Below are positions 43,799 through 53,287 of a stretch of 64,000 bases of DNA, piece by piece; the first letter of the stretch is position 1; the number at the start of each line of letters is the position of its first letter. The notes below the pieces were generated by a model. It saw nothing but the letters and a program-made list of their open reading frames with translations. It was not told the DNA's origin and did not search any database. The DNA lies in assembly GCA_038961845.1 (NCBI GenBank), contig CP152408.1:2480001-2544000 (forward strand), in the 5' to 3' direction. The position numbers and the translations under genes are program-made. This DNA comes from Xylophilus sp. GW821-FHT01B05. GTDB taxonomy: Bacteria > Pseudomonadota > Gammaproteobacteria > Burkholderiales > Burkholderiaceae_C.

Positions 43799-45533
43799 AA
43801 GGTGTGAACGAATATCCGCCCCCGTGCGTTGATAGCGAATGGCCAACGCAAGCAACGCCCCCAAGACATCCGAACAAGCGGCCCTGTTCCACGAAGCGCC
43901 CGCAGATGGCGCCGTAGTTGCAACGCCACGGCCAGCAAAGCCGGCGCACACAGCAGGCACGCCACGCCTGCTGCACGCCGATCGCCAGCAGATCGAGCTA
44001 CGCCCCTGCGACCTCGATGCCCTTGTCGCCGCAGACCATCCCGCGCGCAGCGTCTGGGCTTTTGTGCAGGCGCTGGACCTCGCGCCGCTCTACGCCCAGG
44101 TCAAGTCGGTGCAAGGCTCGGCCGGCGCACCCGCCATCGATCCGGCCATCCTCATGGCGCTGTGGCTGTGGGCCACCGTCGAGGGCGTGGGCTCGGCCCG
44201 CGAGATCGACCGGCTGTGCGAGCGCGACGACATCTACCGCTGGCTCTGCGGTGGCGTCGGGGTCAACTACCACACGCTGGCGAGCTTTCGCACAGCCAAC
44301 ACCGAATGGCTCGATGCGCAACTCACCCGCAGCATCGCCGCGCTCATGGAGCGCAAGCTGGTCACGCTCGACGTAGTCGCCCAGGACGGCCTGCGCGTTC
44401 GCGCCCACGCCAAGGCCTCGAGCTTCCGGCGCAAGGAGCGCCTGGGCGAGCTGCATGCCTTGGCGCTCGCCCAGGTCAACGCCCTCAAGAGCGAACTCGA
44501 GGCCGATGCGGGCGCCAGCACGCGGCGCAAGGCCGCCGCGCGCGAACGCGCCGCACGGGAGCGCGAGGAGCGCCTGGCCCGGGCACTGCAGACCTTCGGC
44601 GAGATCGAGCGGGGCGCACTCGACAAGATCAAGAACAAGGCCAGTGCGCGTGCCAGGCGAGGCAAGTCTGGCCAGGCCCCAGTAGGTGATAGCCCCGCCG
44701 GGGATGCTCCCAGCGCCCTGCCCGAACCCGACGCCCCACCTGCCGAGCCACGCCCCGCCAGCGGCGAGGCGCAGCCGAAGTCCAGCGCAGGCGCGCCCAA
44801 GCGGGTCAGCACCACGGATGCAGACGCCCGGGTGATGAAGATGGCCGACGGAGGATTCCGTCCGGCCTACAACGCGCAGGTGCTGGTGGACGAGGCCACG
44901 CAGTTGATCGCCGGTATCGCGGTGGTCTGCGCGGGCAGCGATATGCATGAGATGGCGCCCATGCATCGCCAGATCGAGCAGCGCTACGGCCGCACGCCCA
45001 CGCACTGGCTGGCCGATGGTGGCTACCCCCAGTACGACGCACTCGAGGAACTCAGCCGTCGCGGCACGCAGCCGGTGGTGCCGCCCTCGCGCAGCCGCAA
45101 ACCTGGCTTCGATCCGCTCAGCCCCAAGGCCAGTGACTCACCGTTGATTGCGCAGTGGCGCGCGTTCATGGCCAGTGACGAGGGCCAGAAGCTCTACAGG
45201 CGCCGCGCCGCAAGTATCGAATGCGCCAATGCGCAGCTCAGGCGACGGGGCTTGTACCGCCTGAATGTGTGCGGCAAGTTGAAGGCACGCGCGGTGCTGC
45301 TGTGGCACGCGCTGGCGCATAACTTGATGCGCATGCGCTCGCTGGGGTTTGCGCTCGGGGGGTGAACTGAGCGCGCTTGCAGGCTCGCCCTGCAGCCTCC
45401 ACAAGGCCCCCAAGACTGCGGCTGGGCGCTCTGGGACCTCCGAGAGGCCAGGAGCTCGCCCCGCCCCGTTCAATTGGCCACCGCGGCCTTCAAGCCGCCT
45501 GTTGGCGCATGGGAGTTGATTTTTTCACGCCTT
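43799..45533 (+). mobile_element. IS1182-family insertion sequence in a REP-like palindrome
   Basis: 1735 bp. The left end AAGGTGTGAACGAAT and right end (reverse complement AAGGCGTGAAAAAAT) are imperfect inverted repeats, 12 of 15. CTCAG flanks both sides (43794-43798 and 45534-45538) as a target duplication. It contains one intact transposase gene. Joining the flanks restores the REP-like palindrome, showing where it landed. It sits between the AcoR-type activator and DUF779. Confidence 0.8.
43839..45365 (+). CDS. IS1182-family transposase
   Basis: 508 residues, intact. N-terminal DUF772-like region (AIDPAILMALWLWATVEGVG, YRWLCGGVGVNYHTLASFR), first catalytic Asp in VVAQDGLRVRAHA, a long charged coiled-coil insertion (about 205-310), second Asp in THWLADGGYPQYDAL and C-terminal Glu in IECANAQLRRRGLYR. 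The uninterrupted frame suggests recent arrival or continued activity. The 233 bases after it (45366-45598) are the IS right end and the restart of host sequence. Confidence 0.93.
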   Translation: MANASNAPKTSEQAALFHEAPADGAVVATPRPAKPAHTAGTPRLLHADRQQIELRPCDLDALVAADHPARSVWAFVQALDLAPLYAQVKSVQGSAGAPAIDPAILMALWLWATVEGVGSAREIDRLCERDDIYRWLCGGVGVNYHTLASFRTANTEWLDAQLTRSIAALMERKLVTLDVVAQDGLRVRAHAKASSFRRKERLGELHALALAQVNALKSELEADAGASTRRKAAARERAAREREERLARALQTFGEIERGALDKIKNKASARARRGKSGQAPVGDSPAGDAPSALPEPDAPPAEPRPASGEAQPKSSAGAPKRVSTTDADARVMKMADGGFRPAYNAQVLVDEATQLIAGIAVVCAGSDMHEMAPMHRQIEQRYGRTPTHWLADGGYPQYDALEELSRRGTQPVVPPSRSRKPGFDPLSPKASDSPLIAQWRAFMASDEGQKLYRRRAASIECANAQLRRRGLYRLNVCGKLKARAVLLWHALAHNLMRMRSLGFALGG

Positions 45534-45598
45534 CTCAGCCCGAACGGTATGGTGTCGTGAACGGTTCTTGCCGAAGGAACGCAATTGGGTATGGGCCG

Positions 45599-45985
45599 TC
45601 AGTGCTGCACGTCTAGCGCCGGCAATGCCGCCCACTCGGCATCCTCGAACAATCGTGACCGGGTCAGAAAGCGCAGCCCGGTCGGCCGCTCCAGCGAGAA
45701 CATGCCGCCGTTGCCGGGCACGGCGTCGATGATGAGATGCGTGTGCTCCCAGTATTCGAACTGCGAGCGGCTCATGTAGAAGGGCGCGCCGCCGATCTCG
45801 CCCAGCTTCACGTCGGCGTCGCCGACCATGAACTCGCCCAGCGCAAAGCACATGGGCGCACTGCCATCGCAGCAGCCGCCTGACTGGTGGAACATCAGCG
45901 GCCCATGCTGCGCCGTCAACTGCGCGATCAGCGCCTCGGCGGCCGGTGTGGCCGACACGCGGGTCGGTGCAGTGGCAGTACTCAT
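45599..45985 (-). CDS. DUF779 family protein
   Basis: 128 residues of the DUF779 family, a conserved partner of AldB/ExaC-type aldehyde dehydrogenases. Visible conserved phrases are FHQSGGCCDGSAPMCF (Cys pair, possible metal or redox site), FYMSRSQFEYWEHTHLIIDA and FSLERPTGLRFLTRSR. Activity unknown. It follows the dehydrogenase gene by 10 bases in the same operon. Its 3' end lies 65 bases from the IS1182 element, which did not damage it. Confidence 0.9.
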   Translation of the reverse strand: MSTATAPTRVSATPAAEALIAQLTAQHGPLMFHQSGGCCDGSAPMCFALGEFMVGDADVKLGEIGGAPFYMSRSQFEYWEHTHLIIDAVPGNGGMFSLERPTGLRFLTRSRLFEDAEWAALPALDVQH

Positions 45986-45995
45986 ACCGGATGGG

Positions 45996-47516
45996 CTAGA
46001 AAAAGCCCAATTTATTGGGGCTGTAGCTCACCAGCAGATTCTTGGTCTGCTGATAGTGGTCCAGCATCATCTTGTGGTTCTCGCGGCCAATGCCTGACTG
46101 CTTGTAGCCACCAAAGGCCGCATGCGCCGGATAGGCGTGGTAGCAGTTGGTCCAGACTCGGCCGGCCTGTATGCCACGGCCCATGCGGAAGGCGCGGCTG
46201 CCGTCGCGGCTCCAGACGCCGGCGCCCAGGCCGTAGAGCGTGTCGTTGGCAATCGCCAGCGCCTCGGCCTCGTCCTTGAAGGTGGTCACCGACAGCACCG
46301 GCCCGAAGATTTCCTCCTGGAAGATGCGCATCTTGTTGTGCCCCTTGAAGACCGTGGGCTGGATGTAGTAGCCGCCTTGGGTGTCGCCCGGGCGCTCTTG
46401 CCGCGCGCCGCCGGCCAGCAGTTGTGCGCCTTCCTGCTTGCCCAGGTCGATGTAGGAGAGGATTTTTTCCATCTGCTCCTGCGAGGCCTGCGCACCGATC
46501 ATGGTGGCGGCGTCCAGCGGATGGCCCTGCTTGATGGCGGCCACGCGCTTCAAGGCCCGCTCCATGAACTTCTCGTAGATCGATTCCTGGATCAGCGCGC
46601 GGCTTGGGCAGGTGCAGACCTCGCCCTGGTTCAGCGCAAACATGGTGAAGCCCTCCAGCGCCTTGTCCAGAAAGGCGTCGTCTGCGGCCATCACGTCTTC
46701 GAAGAACACGTTGGGGCTCTTGCCGCCCAGCTCCAGCGTCACCGGGATGATGTTCTGGCTGGCGTACTGCATGATCAGCCGGCCGGTGGTGGTCTCACCG
46801 GTAAAGGCAATCTTGGCGATGCGGCTGCTGGACGCCAGCGGCTTGCCCGCCTCCAGCCCAAAGCCGTTGACCACGTTGAGCACGCCGGGTGGCAGCAGGT
46901 CGCCTACCAGCTCCAGCAGCACCAGGATCGAGGCGGGCGTTTGCTCTGCGGGCTTGAGCACCACGCAGTTGCCGGCGGCCAGCGCGGGTGCCAGCTTCCA
47001 TATCGCCATCAGGATGGGGAAGTTCCACGGAATGATCTGCCCGACCACGCCCAGCGGCTCATGGAAATGGTAGGCGACGGTCTCGTGGTCGATCTCGCTG
47101 ATGCCGCCTTCCTGCGCGCGGATGCAGCCGGCAAAGTAGCGCAGGTGGTCCACCGCCAGCGGCAGGTCGGCGGCCATGGTTTCACGCAGCGGCTTGCCGT
47201 TGTCTATGGTTTCGGCCACGGCCAGCAGCTTCAGGTTGGCCTCCATGCGGTCGGCAAACTTCAGCAGGATGTTGGCGCGTTCGGTGACGGGCGTCTTGCC
47301 CCAGGCGGCCTTGGCGGCGTGGGCGGCGTCCAGCGCGGCCTCGATGTCCTTGGCGTTGGAGCGCGGGATGCGGGTAAAGGGCTTGCCCGTGATCGGCGTG
47401 ATGTTGTCGAAGTACTGGCCGTCCACCGGCGGCACCCACTGGCCACCGATGTAGTTGCCGTATTCCTTCTTGTAGGGGTTGTCCAGGCCAAGGTGGCGGA
47501 TTTCGGTCATGTCCAT
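45996..47516 (-). CDS. NAD-dependent aldehyde dehydrogenase (AldB/ExaC type)
   Basis: 506 residues. Catalytic Glu in [11 protein letters not shown] and catalytic Cys in [11 protein letters not shown], with [20 protein letters not shown] at the cofactor site and the C-terminal [15 protein letters not shown] motif. ALDH class I fold; ExaC-type enzymes oxidise acetaldehyde and similar aldehydes. ATG 47516 has AGGAGACAC upstream. A sigma-54 promoter (47573-47590) and two TGT-N11-ACA boxes precede it, and DUF779 follows in the operon. Control by the AcoR-type activator is inferred. Confidence 0.95.
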   Translation of the reverse strand: MDMTEIRHLGLDNPYKKEYGNYIGGQWVPPVDGQYFDNITPITGKPFTRIPRSNAKDIEAALDAAHAAKAAWGKTPVTERANILLKFADRMEANLKLLAVAETIDNGKPLRETMAADLPLAVDHLRYFAGCIRAQEGGISEIDHETVAYHFHEPLGVVGQIIPWNFPILMAIWKLAPALAAGNCVVLKPAEQTPASILVLLELVGDLLPPGVLNVVNGFGLEAGKPLASSSRIAKIAFTGETTTGRLIMQYASQNIIPVTLELGGKSPNVFFEDVMAADDAFLDKALEGFTMFALNQGEVCTCPSRALIQESIYEKFMERALKRVAAIKQGHPLDAATMIGAQASQEQMEKILSYIDLGKQEGAQLLAGGARQERPGDTQGGYYIQPTVFKGHNKMRIFQEEIFGPVLSVTTFKDEAEALAIANDTLYGLGAGVWSRDGSRAFRMGRGIQAGRVWTNCYHAYPAHAAFGGYKQSGIGRENHKMMLDHYQQTKNLLVSYSPNKLGFF

Positions 47517-47572
47517 GAGGGTGTCTCCTGTAGTGCGAAATGGATGCGGATGCGTTGTGCCGCAGTTGTTTA

Positions 47573-47590
47573 TGGCAAGTCACATGCCAG
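47573..47590 (-). promoter_or_regulatory. Sigma-54 promoter of the aldehyde dehydrogenase operon
   Basis: On the minus strand CTGGCATGTGACTTGCCA: GG and GC separated by exactly 10 bases, against the sigma-54 consensus TGGCAC-N5-TTGCW (one mismatch in the -24 half, exact TTGC). It lies about 57-74 bases upstream of ATG 47516, with activator-like boxes a further 42 bases upstream. Confidence 0.75.
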
Positions 47591-47631
47591 TGCGCCGCAG
47601 GGCGCGCTGCGGCGTGCTCTGCGGCGCACAG

Positions 47632-47680
47632 TGTTTCGTTGTGCAACAGTTGTGCTGTCACCTTGTGGCGCAACGCAACA
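47632..47680. promoter_or_regulatory. Paired activator boxes (TGT-N11-ACA)
   Basis: TGTTTCGTTGTGCAACA (47632-47648) and TGTGGCGCAACGCAACA (47664-47680). Each is TGT-N11-ACA and they share TGT-N2-CG-N4-GCAACA; their centres are 32 bases apart, three helical turns. The placement upstream of the sigma-54 promoter fits an enhancer site for the AcoR-type protein at 41857-43752. Confidence 0.6.
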
Positions 47681-47705
47681 GGTCCGGCAACGAATAATCC
47701 GGGCC

Positions 47706-48503
47706 ATGTCTTCTTCCATACCCGCTCCATCCGTGCCGCTGCTGTCCATTGACGGCGCCGTGGCCACCATCACCCTCAACCGCCCGGCGCACCGCAACCG
47801 GCTGCAGGACGAAGACCTGCAAACCCTGCTGGCCCACTTCGCGCAGGTGGACGCCAACCCCGCCGTGCGCGTGCTGGTGCTGGCCGCAGTGGCTGAGGGC
47901 GCGCGGCCGGTCTTTAGCGCCGGCTACCACGTGGGCGGTTTTGACGTGGCGCCGGGCGCGCAGGCCGGCACGCCGCTCGCGTTCGAGGCCGTGCCCGACG
48001 CGCTGGAGCGGCTGCGGCCGCTGACCATCTGCGCGCTCAATGGCAGCGTCTATGGCGGCGCCACCGACCTGGCGCTGGCCTGCGACTTTCGCCTGGGCGT
48101 GCAGGGCATGGAGCTGCGCATGCCGGCCGCCGCGCTGGGGCTGCACTACTACCCGAGCGGGCTGGTGCGCTACGTGTCGCGCCTGGGCACCAATGCCAGC
48201 AAGCGCCTGTTTCTGCGGGCCGAGGCGGTCGATGCCGAGGCGCTGCTGGCCATGGGCTACCTGGACCAGTTGTTGCCGGCGGCTGAATTGCCTGCGGCGG
48301 TGCAGGCGCTGGCGGCCCGCTTGGCGCAACTGGCGCCGCTGGCCGCGCAAGGCATCAAGCAGTCGATCAACGAGATCGCGCGGCAGGTTTTTGATACGGC
48401 CGTCATCCAGGCGCGCGTGGCGCTGTGCCAGGCCAGCGCTGATTTCGCCGAAGGCCTGCAGGCCTTCGCAGAGCGCCGCACGCCGGTGTTTTCAGGTGTT
48501 TGA
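47706..48503 (+). CDS. Enoyl-CoA hydratase/isomerase family protein
   Basis: 265 residues, crotonase fold. The oxyanion-hole regions are FSAGYHVGGFD and CALNGSVYGGATDLALACDF; the usual first catalytic Glu is replaced in this stretch (GATDLALAC), so hydratase activity is uncertain and isomerase or hydrolase chemistry is possible. ATG 47706 starts a family-like N-terminus (PLLSIDGAVATITLNRPAHR). Divergent from the aldehyde dehydrogenase across the activator boxes, so it might share their control. Confidence 0.85.
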   Translation: MSSSIPAPSVPLLSIDGAVATITLNRPAHRNRLQDEDLQTLLAHFAQVDANPAVRVLVLAAVAEGARPVFSAGYHVGGFDVAPGAQAGTPLAFEAVPDALERLRPLTICALNGSVYGGATDLALACDFRLGVQGMELRMPAAALGLHYYPSGLVRYVSRLGTNASKRLFLRAEAVDAEALLAMGYLDQLLPAAELPAAVQALAARLAQLAPLAAQGIKQSINEIARQVFDTAVIQARVALCQASADFAEGLQAFAERRTPVFSGV

Positions 48504-48570
48504 TGACCATTTACAAACGTCATATGTAGGTCATATGTCCTGAATACATTCGCTCGCTTCCTTCCTTGAT

Positions 48571-50718
48571 GTGAGCCCTTTGGTGAAAAATTTTGAATCC
48601 CAACGCCCGGACGGCGCCGCGCCCGACACCCAGATCGACGCGTCGACTCCTGACATTTCACGCGGGGGCTTCCATCGCCGCAACTTGCTGAAAATGGGCC
48701 TGGCGTCGGCCACCACGGTGGCATCGGGGGGCTTGCTGAGCGCCTGCGGCGGCGGCAGCGATGGCAATGACAGCGCTGCCAGCGGTGGCGCCGCCACGGC
48801 GGCTTCCGCCCAGATCTCCAGCTTTGCACTGGCGGTGTTGCCTGACACCCAGTTTTATTCACGCTACGCCACGTCCACGGAAAGCAGCCAGTACGAGCGC
48901 CACTACGGCAGCGAGCCGTACTTTGCGCAGACCAAATGGGTGGCCGACAACGCGGCCAAGCTCAACATTCCTTTCCTGATCCACCTGGGCGACGTGGTGG
49001 ACCAGGTCGGCAAGCCCGAGCAGTGGAAGGTGGCCGACACCGCCATGCAGGTGCTGGAGGTGGCCAAGGTGCCGTACTCGATCCTGGCCGGCAACCACGA
49101 CGTGCTGAACGACGTGGACTACGACTTCAGTCCCAGCACCGGCACCGACACCCAGCGCGTGCTGGCCAACGAGCCCTATCTGCAATGGTTTGGCACCAAG
49201 CGCGCCCAGCGCCAGTCCACCTTTGGCGAGCGCGACAGCACCGGCTTCCACGAGTACCACACCTTCAAGGCGCAAGACCAGCAGTTCCTGGTGCTGTCGC
49301 TGTCCTGGCGCATCTCGGATGCGGGCATTGCCTGGGCGCGCAGCGTGATTGCCGCGCACCCCACGCTGCCCGTCATCCTGGTCAACCACCAGTTGCTGAA
49401 CATTGCGCCAGACGCCGTGAGCCCGCTGGAGACCGGCTACGGCAAGATGCTGTGGGAGAAGCTGATCCGCGACAACGATCAGATCTTCATGACGCTCAAC
49501 GGCCACCACCATGGCGGCGCCCACCTGACCAAGACCAATGACTTCGGCAACCCCGTCGAAGAAATGGTGGTGGACTACCAGATGGCCTACCAGGGCGGCA
49601 ACGGCCTGATGCGGCTGTATGAGTTCGACCTGACCAACAACCTGATCAAGGTGCTGTCGTTCTCGCCCTGGGTGCCGATGAAGCCGGCAGACACCCTGAA
49701 TGCGTTCGACCAGGCCGTGCTGACCGAGACCAACCACACCTTCAACATCAGCATGAATTTCGCCAAGCGCTTTGCGCGCTTCAATGCGAACTTCGGCACC
49801 GGCACGGCCACCGTGGCCTCGTCGCTGGTGGACCAGGCCAAGGCCCTGGTGCTGAAGGGCTTCACCGAGCCCGCAGCCCTGGTCCAGGTGGCGGCCAAGG
49901 ACAGCGACGACTATCCCAAGGTGGCCTCCACCGTGGCGCACTGGCGCTTCTTTGGTGGCGCCGAGGGCGCGGCCATTGCCCCGGGCACGCAGATCGCCGA
50001 CGTCACCGGCGCCAACCCGCTCAAGCGCGACCAGCTCAACACCAGCGACATCGTCGGCGCAGAAGTGGGGGACATCGTCTGGAGCAGCGACCACCACCGC
50101 CTGTCTGCGGCGCCGGGCTCGGTGGCGTTCTTGAACACCGACAAGAACACGCCGCGCATGAGCTACTTCCTGACCGACACCACGGCCGCCATCAACGCGC
50201 AGACCTTCACCAGCACGGGCTACACCATCGAGGCCTTCATCAAGATCGACAAGGCCTGGGACAAGTCAAAGAACGCCTGGATGAACATCATGACGCGCGA
50301 CGGCAAGCGCGGCGACCTGGCCGGTTTCGACGGTGGCGACCCGGAATCCCCGCCTTTGCTGTTTGCCATCTCCAGCCTGCGCGAGGTGCAGTGGGAAGTG
50401 GTGCCCGACGTCACCGGCGCGCGCGAAGGCGACGCGAGCTGGTCGGGCGAAATCATTGCCGACACCTGGGTGCACATTGCCATCGTCAACGACCCCAGCA
50501 CGCACGACACCGTGATGTATGTCGAAGGTGCGCCGGTGCTGCGCAACACCAGCAATGTGCCCGGCCTGGCCGCACTGTCTGCCAGCTCGCCCTGGGTGGT
50601 CGGCGCCGGCTCCTGGGATGGCGACCGCGCCGACGGCTTCTTTGGCAAGATCGGTGAAGTGCGTATCGCGGCCGAAGCCTTGCCCTCTGGCAAGTGGCTC
50701 ACGGCGCGCCGCAGCTAA
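48571..50718 (+). CDS. Tat-exported metallophosphoesterase with C-terminal LamG-like domain
   Basis: 715 residues from GTG 48571; no better ATG exists before the signal. The twin-arginine motif HRRNLLKMG is followed by a hydrophobic stretch and a lipobox-like LLSAC, so it is probably a Tat lipoprotein. Metallophosphoesterase motifs in order: AVLPDTQFYS, HLGDVVDQVG, LAGNHDVLND, VNHQLL and NGHHHGG. The C-terminal about 250 residues resemble a LamG/concanavalin sandwich (TIEAFIKIDKAWDKSKNAWM, ADTWVHIAIVNDPSTHDTVM, GFFGKIGEVRI). It likely hydrolyses a phosphate ester or phosphodiester at the cell surface; substrate unknown. Confidence 0.88.
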   Translation: MSPLVKNFESQRPDGAAPDTQIDASTPDISRGGFHRRNLLKMGLASATTVASGGLLSACGGGSDGNDSAASGGAATAASAQISSFALAVLPDTQFYSRYATSTESSQYERHYGSEPYFAQTKWVADNAAKLNIPFLIHLGDVVDQVGKPEQWKVADTAMQVLEVAKVPYSILAGNHDVLNDVDYDFSPSTGTDTQRVLANEPYLQWFGTKRAQRQSTFGERDSTGFHEYHTFKAQDQQFLVLSLSWRISDAGIAWARSVIAAHPTLPVILVNHQLLNIAPDAVSPLETGYGKMLWEKLIRDNDQIFMTLNGHHHGGAHLTKTNDFGNPVEEMVVDYQMAYQGGNGLMRLYEFDLTNNLIKVLSFSPWVPMKPADTLNAFDQAVLTETNHTFNISMNFAKRFARFNANFGTGTATVASSLVDQAKALVLKGFTEPAALVQVAAKDSDDYPKVASTVAHWRFFGGAEGAAIAPGTQIADVTGANPLKRDQLNTSDIVGAEVGDIVWSSDHHRLSAAPGSVAFLNTDKNTPRMSYFLTDTTAAINAQTFTSTGYTIEAFIKIDKAWDKSKNAWMNIMTRDGKRGDLAGFDGGDPESPPLLFAISSLREVQWEVVPDVTGAREGDASWSGEIIADTWVHIAIVNDPSTHDTVMYVEGAPVLRNTSNVPGLAALSASSPWVVGAGSWDGDRADGFFGKIGEVRIAAEALPSGKWLTARRS

Positions 50719-50801
50719 GCGTTAGACCATCGGGTCTGACCCTATGCTGCTGGCGCGGCGTCCCGACAAGAATGCGCTTGAAACACCGTAGGAGGCTTCC
50801 C

Positions 50802-51050
50802 ATGGCGGATCGGCAGCAGAAGGGTTCATCGCGGCGCTTTCTCTCTGCATTGCGCAGCTACCAGTCCGAGCAGATCAAGCGCACCTTGCAGGCCTGCGGC
50901 GGCAAGGTGGCGCGTGCGGCACGCGCGCTGGGCGCCTCGCCCGACCAGATCTACGGCAGCCTGAAGAAGCCCGGCCCCGCCGCCGCCAGCACACCTGCGC
51001 CGGCCCGGGCGCCGCTGGGCAAATCCGCGATCCGCTACCGCAAGGGCTGA
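50802..51050 (+). CDS. Small stand-alone Fis-type helix-turn-helix protein
   Basis: 82 residues from ATG 50802 (TAGGAGG upstream). The core YQSEQIKRTLQACGGKVARA followed by ARALGASPDQIYGSLKK matches the C-terminal DNA-binding domain of NtrC-type activators, here without AAA+ or sensor parts. The Pro/Ala-rich tail ends in a basic SAIRYRKG. Fis-like architectural or regulatory role inferred. It is in tandem after the metallophosphoesterase and convergent with the PAS-LuxR gene. Confidence 0.75.
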   Translation: MADRQQKGSSRRFLSALRSYQSEQIKRTLQACGGKVARAARALGASPDQIYGSLKKPGPAAASTPAPARAPLGKSAIRYRKG

Positions 51051-51080
51051 GAACGTTCTTGCCGGCTTGGCGATGCCGGG

Positions 51081-51638
51081 TCAACCCGCCATCAGCCGCT
51101 GCAGCAAATCCGCCGCGCTGCTGGCCCCGTACTTGCGCATCAGCCGCGCCCGATAGATCTCGACCGTGCGGTGGCTGATGCCCAGCGCGCGGCCAATCTC
51201 TTTTGAGGTGCGGCCGCCCGAGCTGAGGTGCGCCGCCACCTCGCGTTCGCGCGGGGTGAGCTCGGCCCGCACGGTGCGGCGCGCGCTCAGGTCTTCGAAG
51301 CTCCAGATGCCGGCGCCATGCGGCTGGGCGCGGTCGAAGGCGCGGCCGGTGACGTGGCACCAGAACACCTCGCCCTTGTGGCGGCCGTCTACCCGGCGCA
51401 TCACGCGGTCGTCGGCATAGCGGCCGGCGGCGTTCATGACCGGGGCGATGCGCTCGCCGGCGCGCTCGTATTCGTCGGCGCTGGGGTAGAGGATGCGAAA
51501 GGACTGGCCTATGAGCTGCCCGCGCGTGGCGCCAAAGGTGTCGCAGAGCTGTTGGTTGCAATCCACGATGGTGCGCTCGCGCGACAGCGCCAGGCCCACG
51601 GGCGCCAGCTCGAAGGCCAGGCGGTAATCAATGTCCAT
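51081..51638 (-). CDS. PAS-LuxR transcriptional regulator
   Basis: 185 residues. An N-terminal PAS domain (about 5-115, FELAPVGLALSRERTIVDCN) and a C-terminal LuxR HTH (about 122-185, LTPREREVAAHLSSGGRTSK, EIGRALGISHRTVEIYRARL). No receiver domain, so a ligand or redox signal rather than phosphorylation is expected. Divergent from scoAB with a 111-base gap holding a CTAC-N12-GTAG palindrome. A natural candidate for control of CoA-transferase expression. Confidence 0.9.
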   Translation of the reverse strand: MDIDYRLAFELAPVGLALSRERTIVDCNQQLCDTFGATRGQLIGQSFRILYPSADEYERAGERIAPVMNAAGRYADDRVMRRVDGRHKGEVFWCHVTGRAFDRAQPHGAGIWSFEDLSARRTVRAELTPREREVAAHLSSGGRTSKEIGRALGISHRTVEIYRARLMRKYGASSAADLLQRLMAG

Positions 51639-51686
51639 GAGATGGGAGTGTGCGAAAGAGGCGTTCGGGATTCTGCTTAGGCGCTT

Positions 51687-51706
51687 CTACGTATGGCGAT
51701 AGGTAG
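51687..51706. promoter_or_regulatory. Candidate operator between PAS-LuxR gene and scoAB
   Basis: CTACGTATGGCGATAGGTAG, with outer arms CTAC/GTAG and a TACGTA/TAGGTA-like inner part. It is central in the divergent region (51639-51749). Motif by eye only. Confidence 0.35.
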
Positions 51707-51749
51707 TATCGTCTGGGCTTCCGATTTTTCCCCCTTGGAGGCTCTTGTC

Positions 51750-52562
51750 GTGAACAAGCTGTATCCCTCGGCCCGTGACGCGCTGCAAGGCGTGGTGCAA
51801 GACGGCCAATTGCTCGCTGTCGGGGGCTTTGGCCTCTGCGGCATCCCCGAAGCCCTGATCGACGCGCTGCGCGATTCCGGCAAGAAGGACCTGACGGTCA
51901 TCTCCAACAACGCGGGTGTCGATGGCTTTGGCCTGGGCAAGCTGCTGGAGACGCGGCAGATCAAGAAGATGGTCTCCAGCTACGTCGGCGAGAACAAGGA
52001 GTTTGAGCGCCAGTACCTGGCGGGCGAACTGGAGCTGGAGTTCACGCCCCAGGGCACGCTGGCCGAGAAGCTGCGCGCCGGCGGCGCGGGCATCCCGGCC
52101 TTCTTCACCAAGACCGGTGTGGGCACGCAGGTGGCCGAGGGCAAGGAGCTGCGCGAGTTCGACGGCGAGACCTATGTCATGGAGCGCTCGCTGGTGCCCG
52201 ACGTGGCGCTGGTCAAGGCCGACGTGGCCGACAAATCCGGCAACCTGCGTTTTCGGCTGACCGCACGCAACTTCAACCCGGCCGCCGCCATGGCCGGCAA
52301 GGTCTGCATCGTCGAGGTAGAGCGCATCGTCGAAGTGGGCGAGATTGAGCCCGACGACATCCACCTGCCGGGCATCTACGTGCACCGCATCGTGCTCAAC
52401 CCGACACCTGAGAAGCGCATCGAGAAGCGCACGCTCTCGGCCGCTGCGCCGGTGGATGCCGCCGCCGCCAAGGTCGAGGCCCAGACCGCCATCGCGCAAG
52501 CCGCCGCAGGCAGCGGCGTGCCGCTGCCCACCGTTCCCGTCGACAAGAAAAAAGGAGCCTGA
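51750..52562 (+). CDS. scoA: Succinyl-CoA:3-ketoacid CoA-transferase subunit A
   Basis: 270 residues. The CoA-transferase I pattern [20 protein letters not shown] near the N-terminus and [20 protein letters not shown] further on are diagnostic. It forms a heterotetramer with ScoB, transferring CoA from succinyl-CoA to acetoacetate. GTG 51750 is the start, with TTGGAGG upstream. The C-terminal Ala-rich extension (about 225-265) is longer than usual. It is followed by scoB after one base. Confidence 0.95.
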   Translation: MNKLYPSARDALQGVVQDGQLLAVGGFGLCGIPEALIDALRDSGKKDLTVISNNAGVDGFGLGKLLETRQIKKMVSSYVGENKEFERQYLAGELELEFTPQGTLAEKLRAGGAGIPAFFTKTGVGTQVAEGKELREFDGETYVMERSLVPDVALVKADVADKSGNLRFRLTARNFNPAAAMAGKVCIVEVERIVEVGEIEPDDIHLPGIYVHRIVLNPTPEKRIEKRTLSAAAPVDAAAAKVEAQTAIAQAAAGSGVPLPTVPVDKKKGA

Positions 52563-52563
52563 C

Positions 52564-53202
<639 letters not shown>

Positions 53203-53211
53203 GGTCTTTTT

Positions 53212-53275
53212 GGATTTTTAAGGAAAAAGTGGCTTTAGCCCAGGCCACGCCTGGGCTTATAGCTATCATTTTTAA
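53212..53275 (+). repeat. Dispersed palindromic repeat, copy H, between convergent genes
   Basis: Reads GATTTTTAAGGAAAAAGTGG, then CTTTAGCCCAGGCCACGCCT, then GGGCTTATAGCTATCATTTT. The hairpin is GCCCAGGC-CAC-GCCTGGGC, the most perfect of the family. Between scoB (+) and dmeR (-), with flanking A and T tracts, it looks like a bidirectional rho-independent terminator. Confidence 0.88.
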
Positions 53276-53287
53276 TTCTGCGCATCC

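Noticed and set aside
47706..48503. Calling the crotonase gene a bona fide enoyl-CoA hydratase
   Set aside because: The usual catalytic glutamate pattern is not clear, so only family level is stated.
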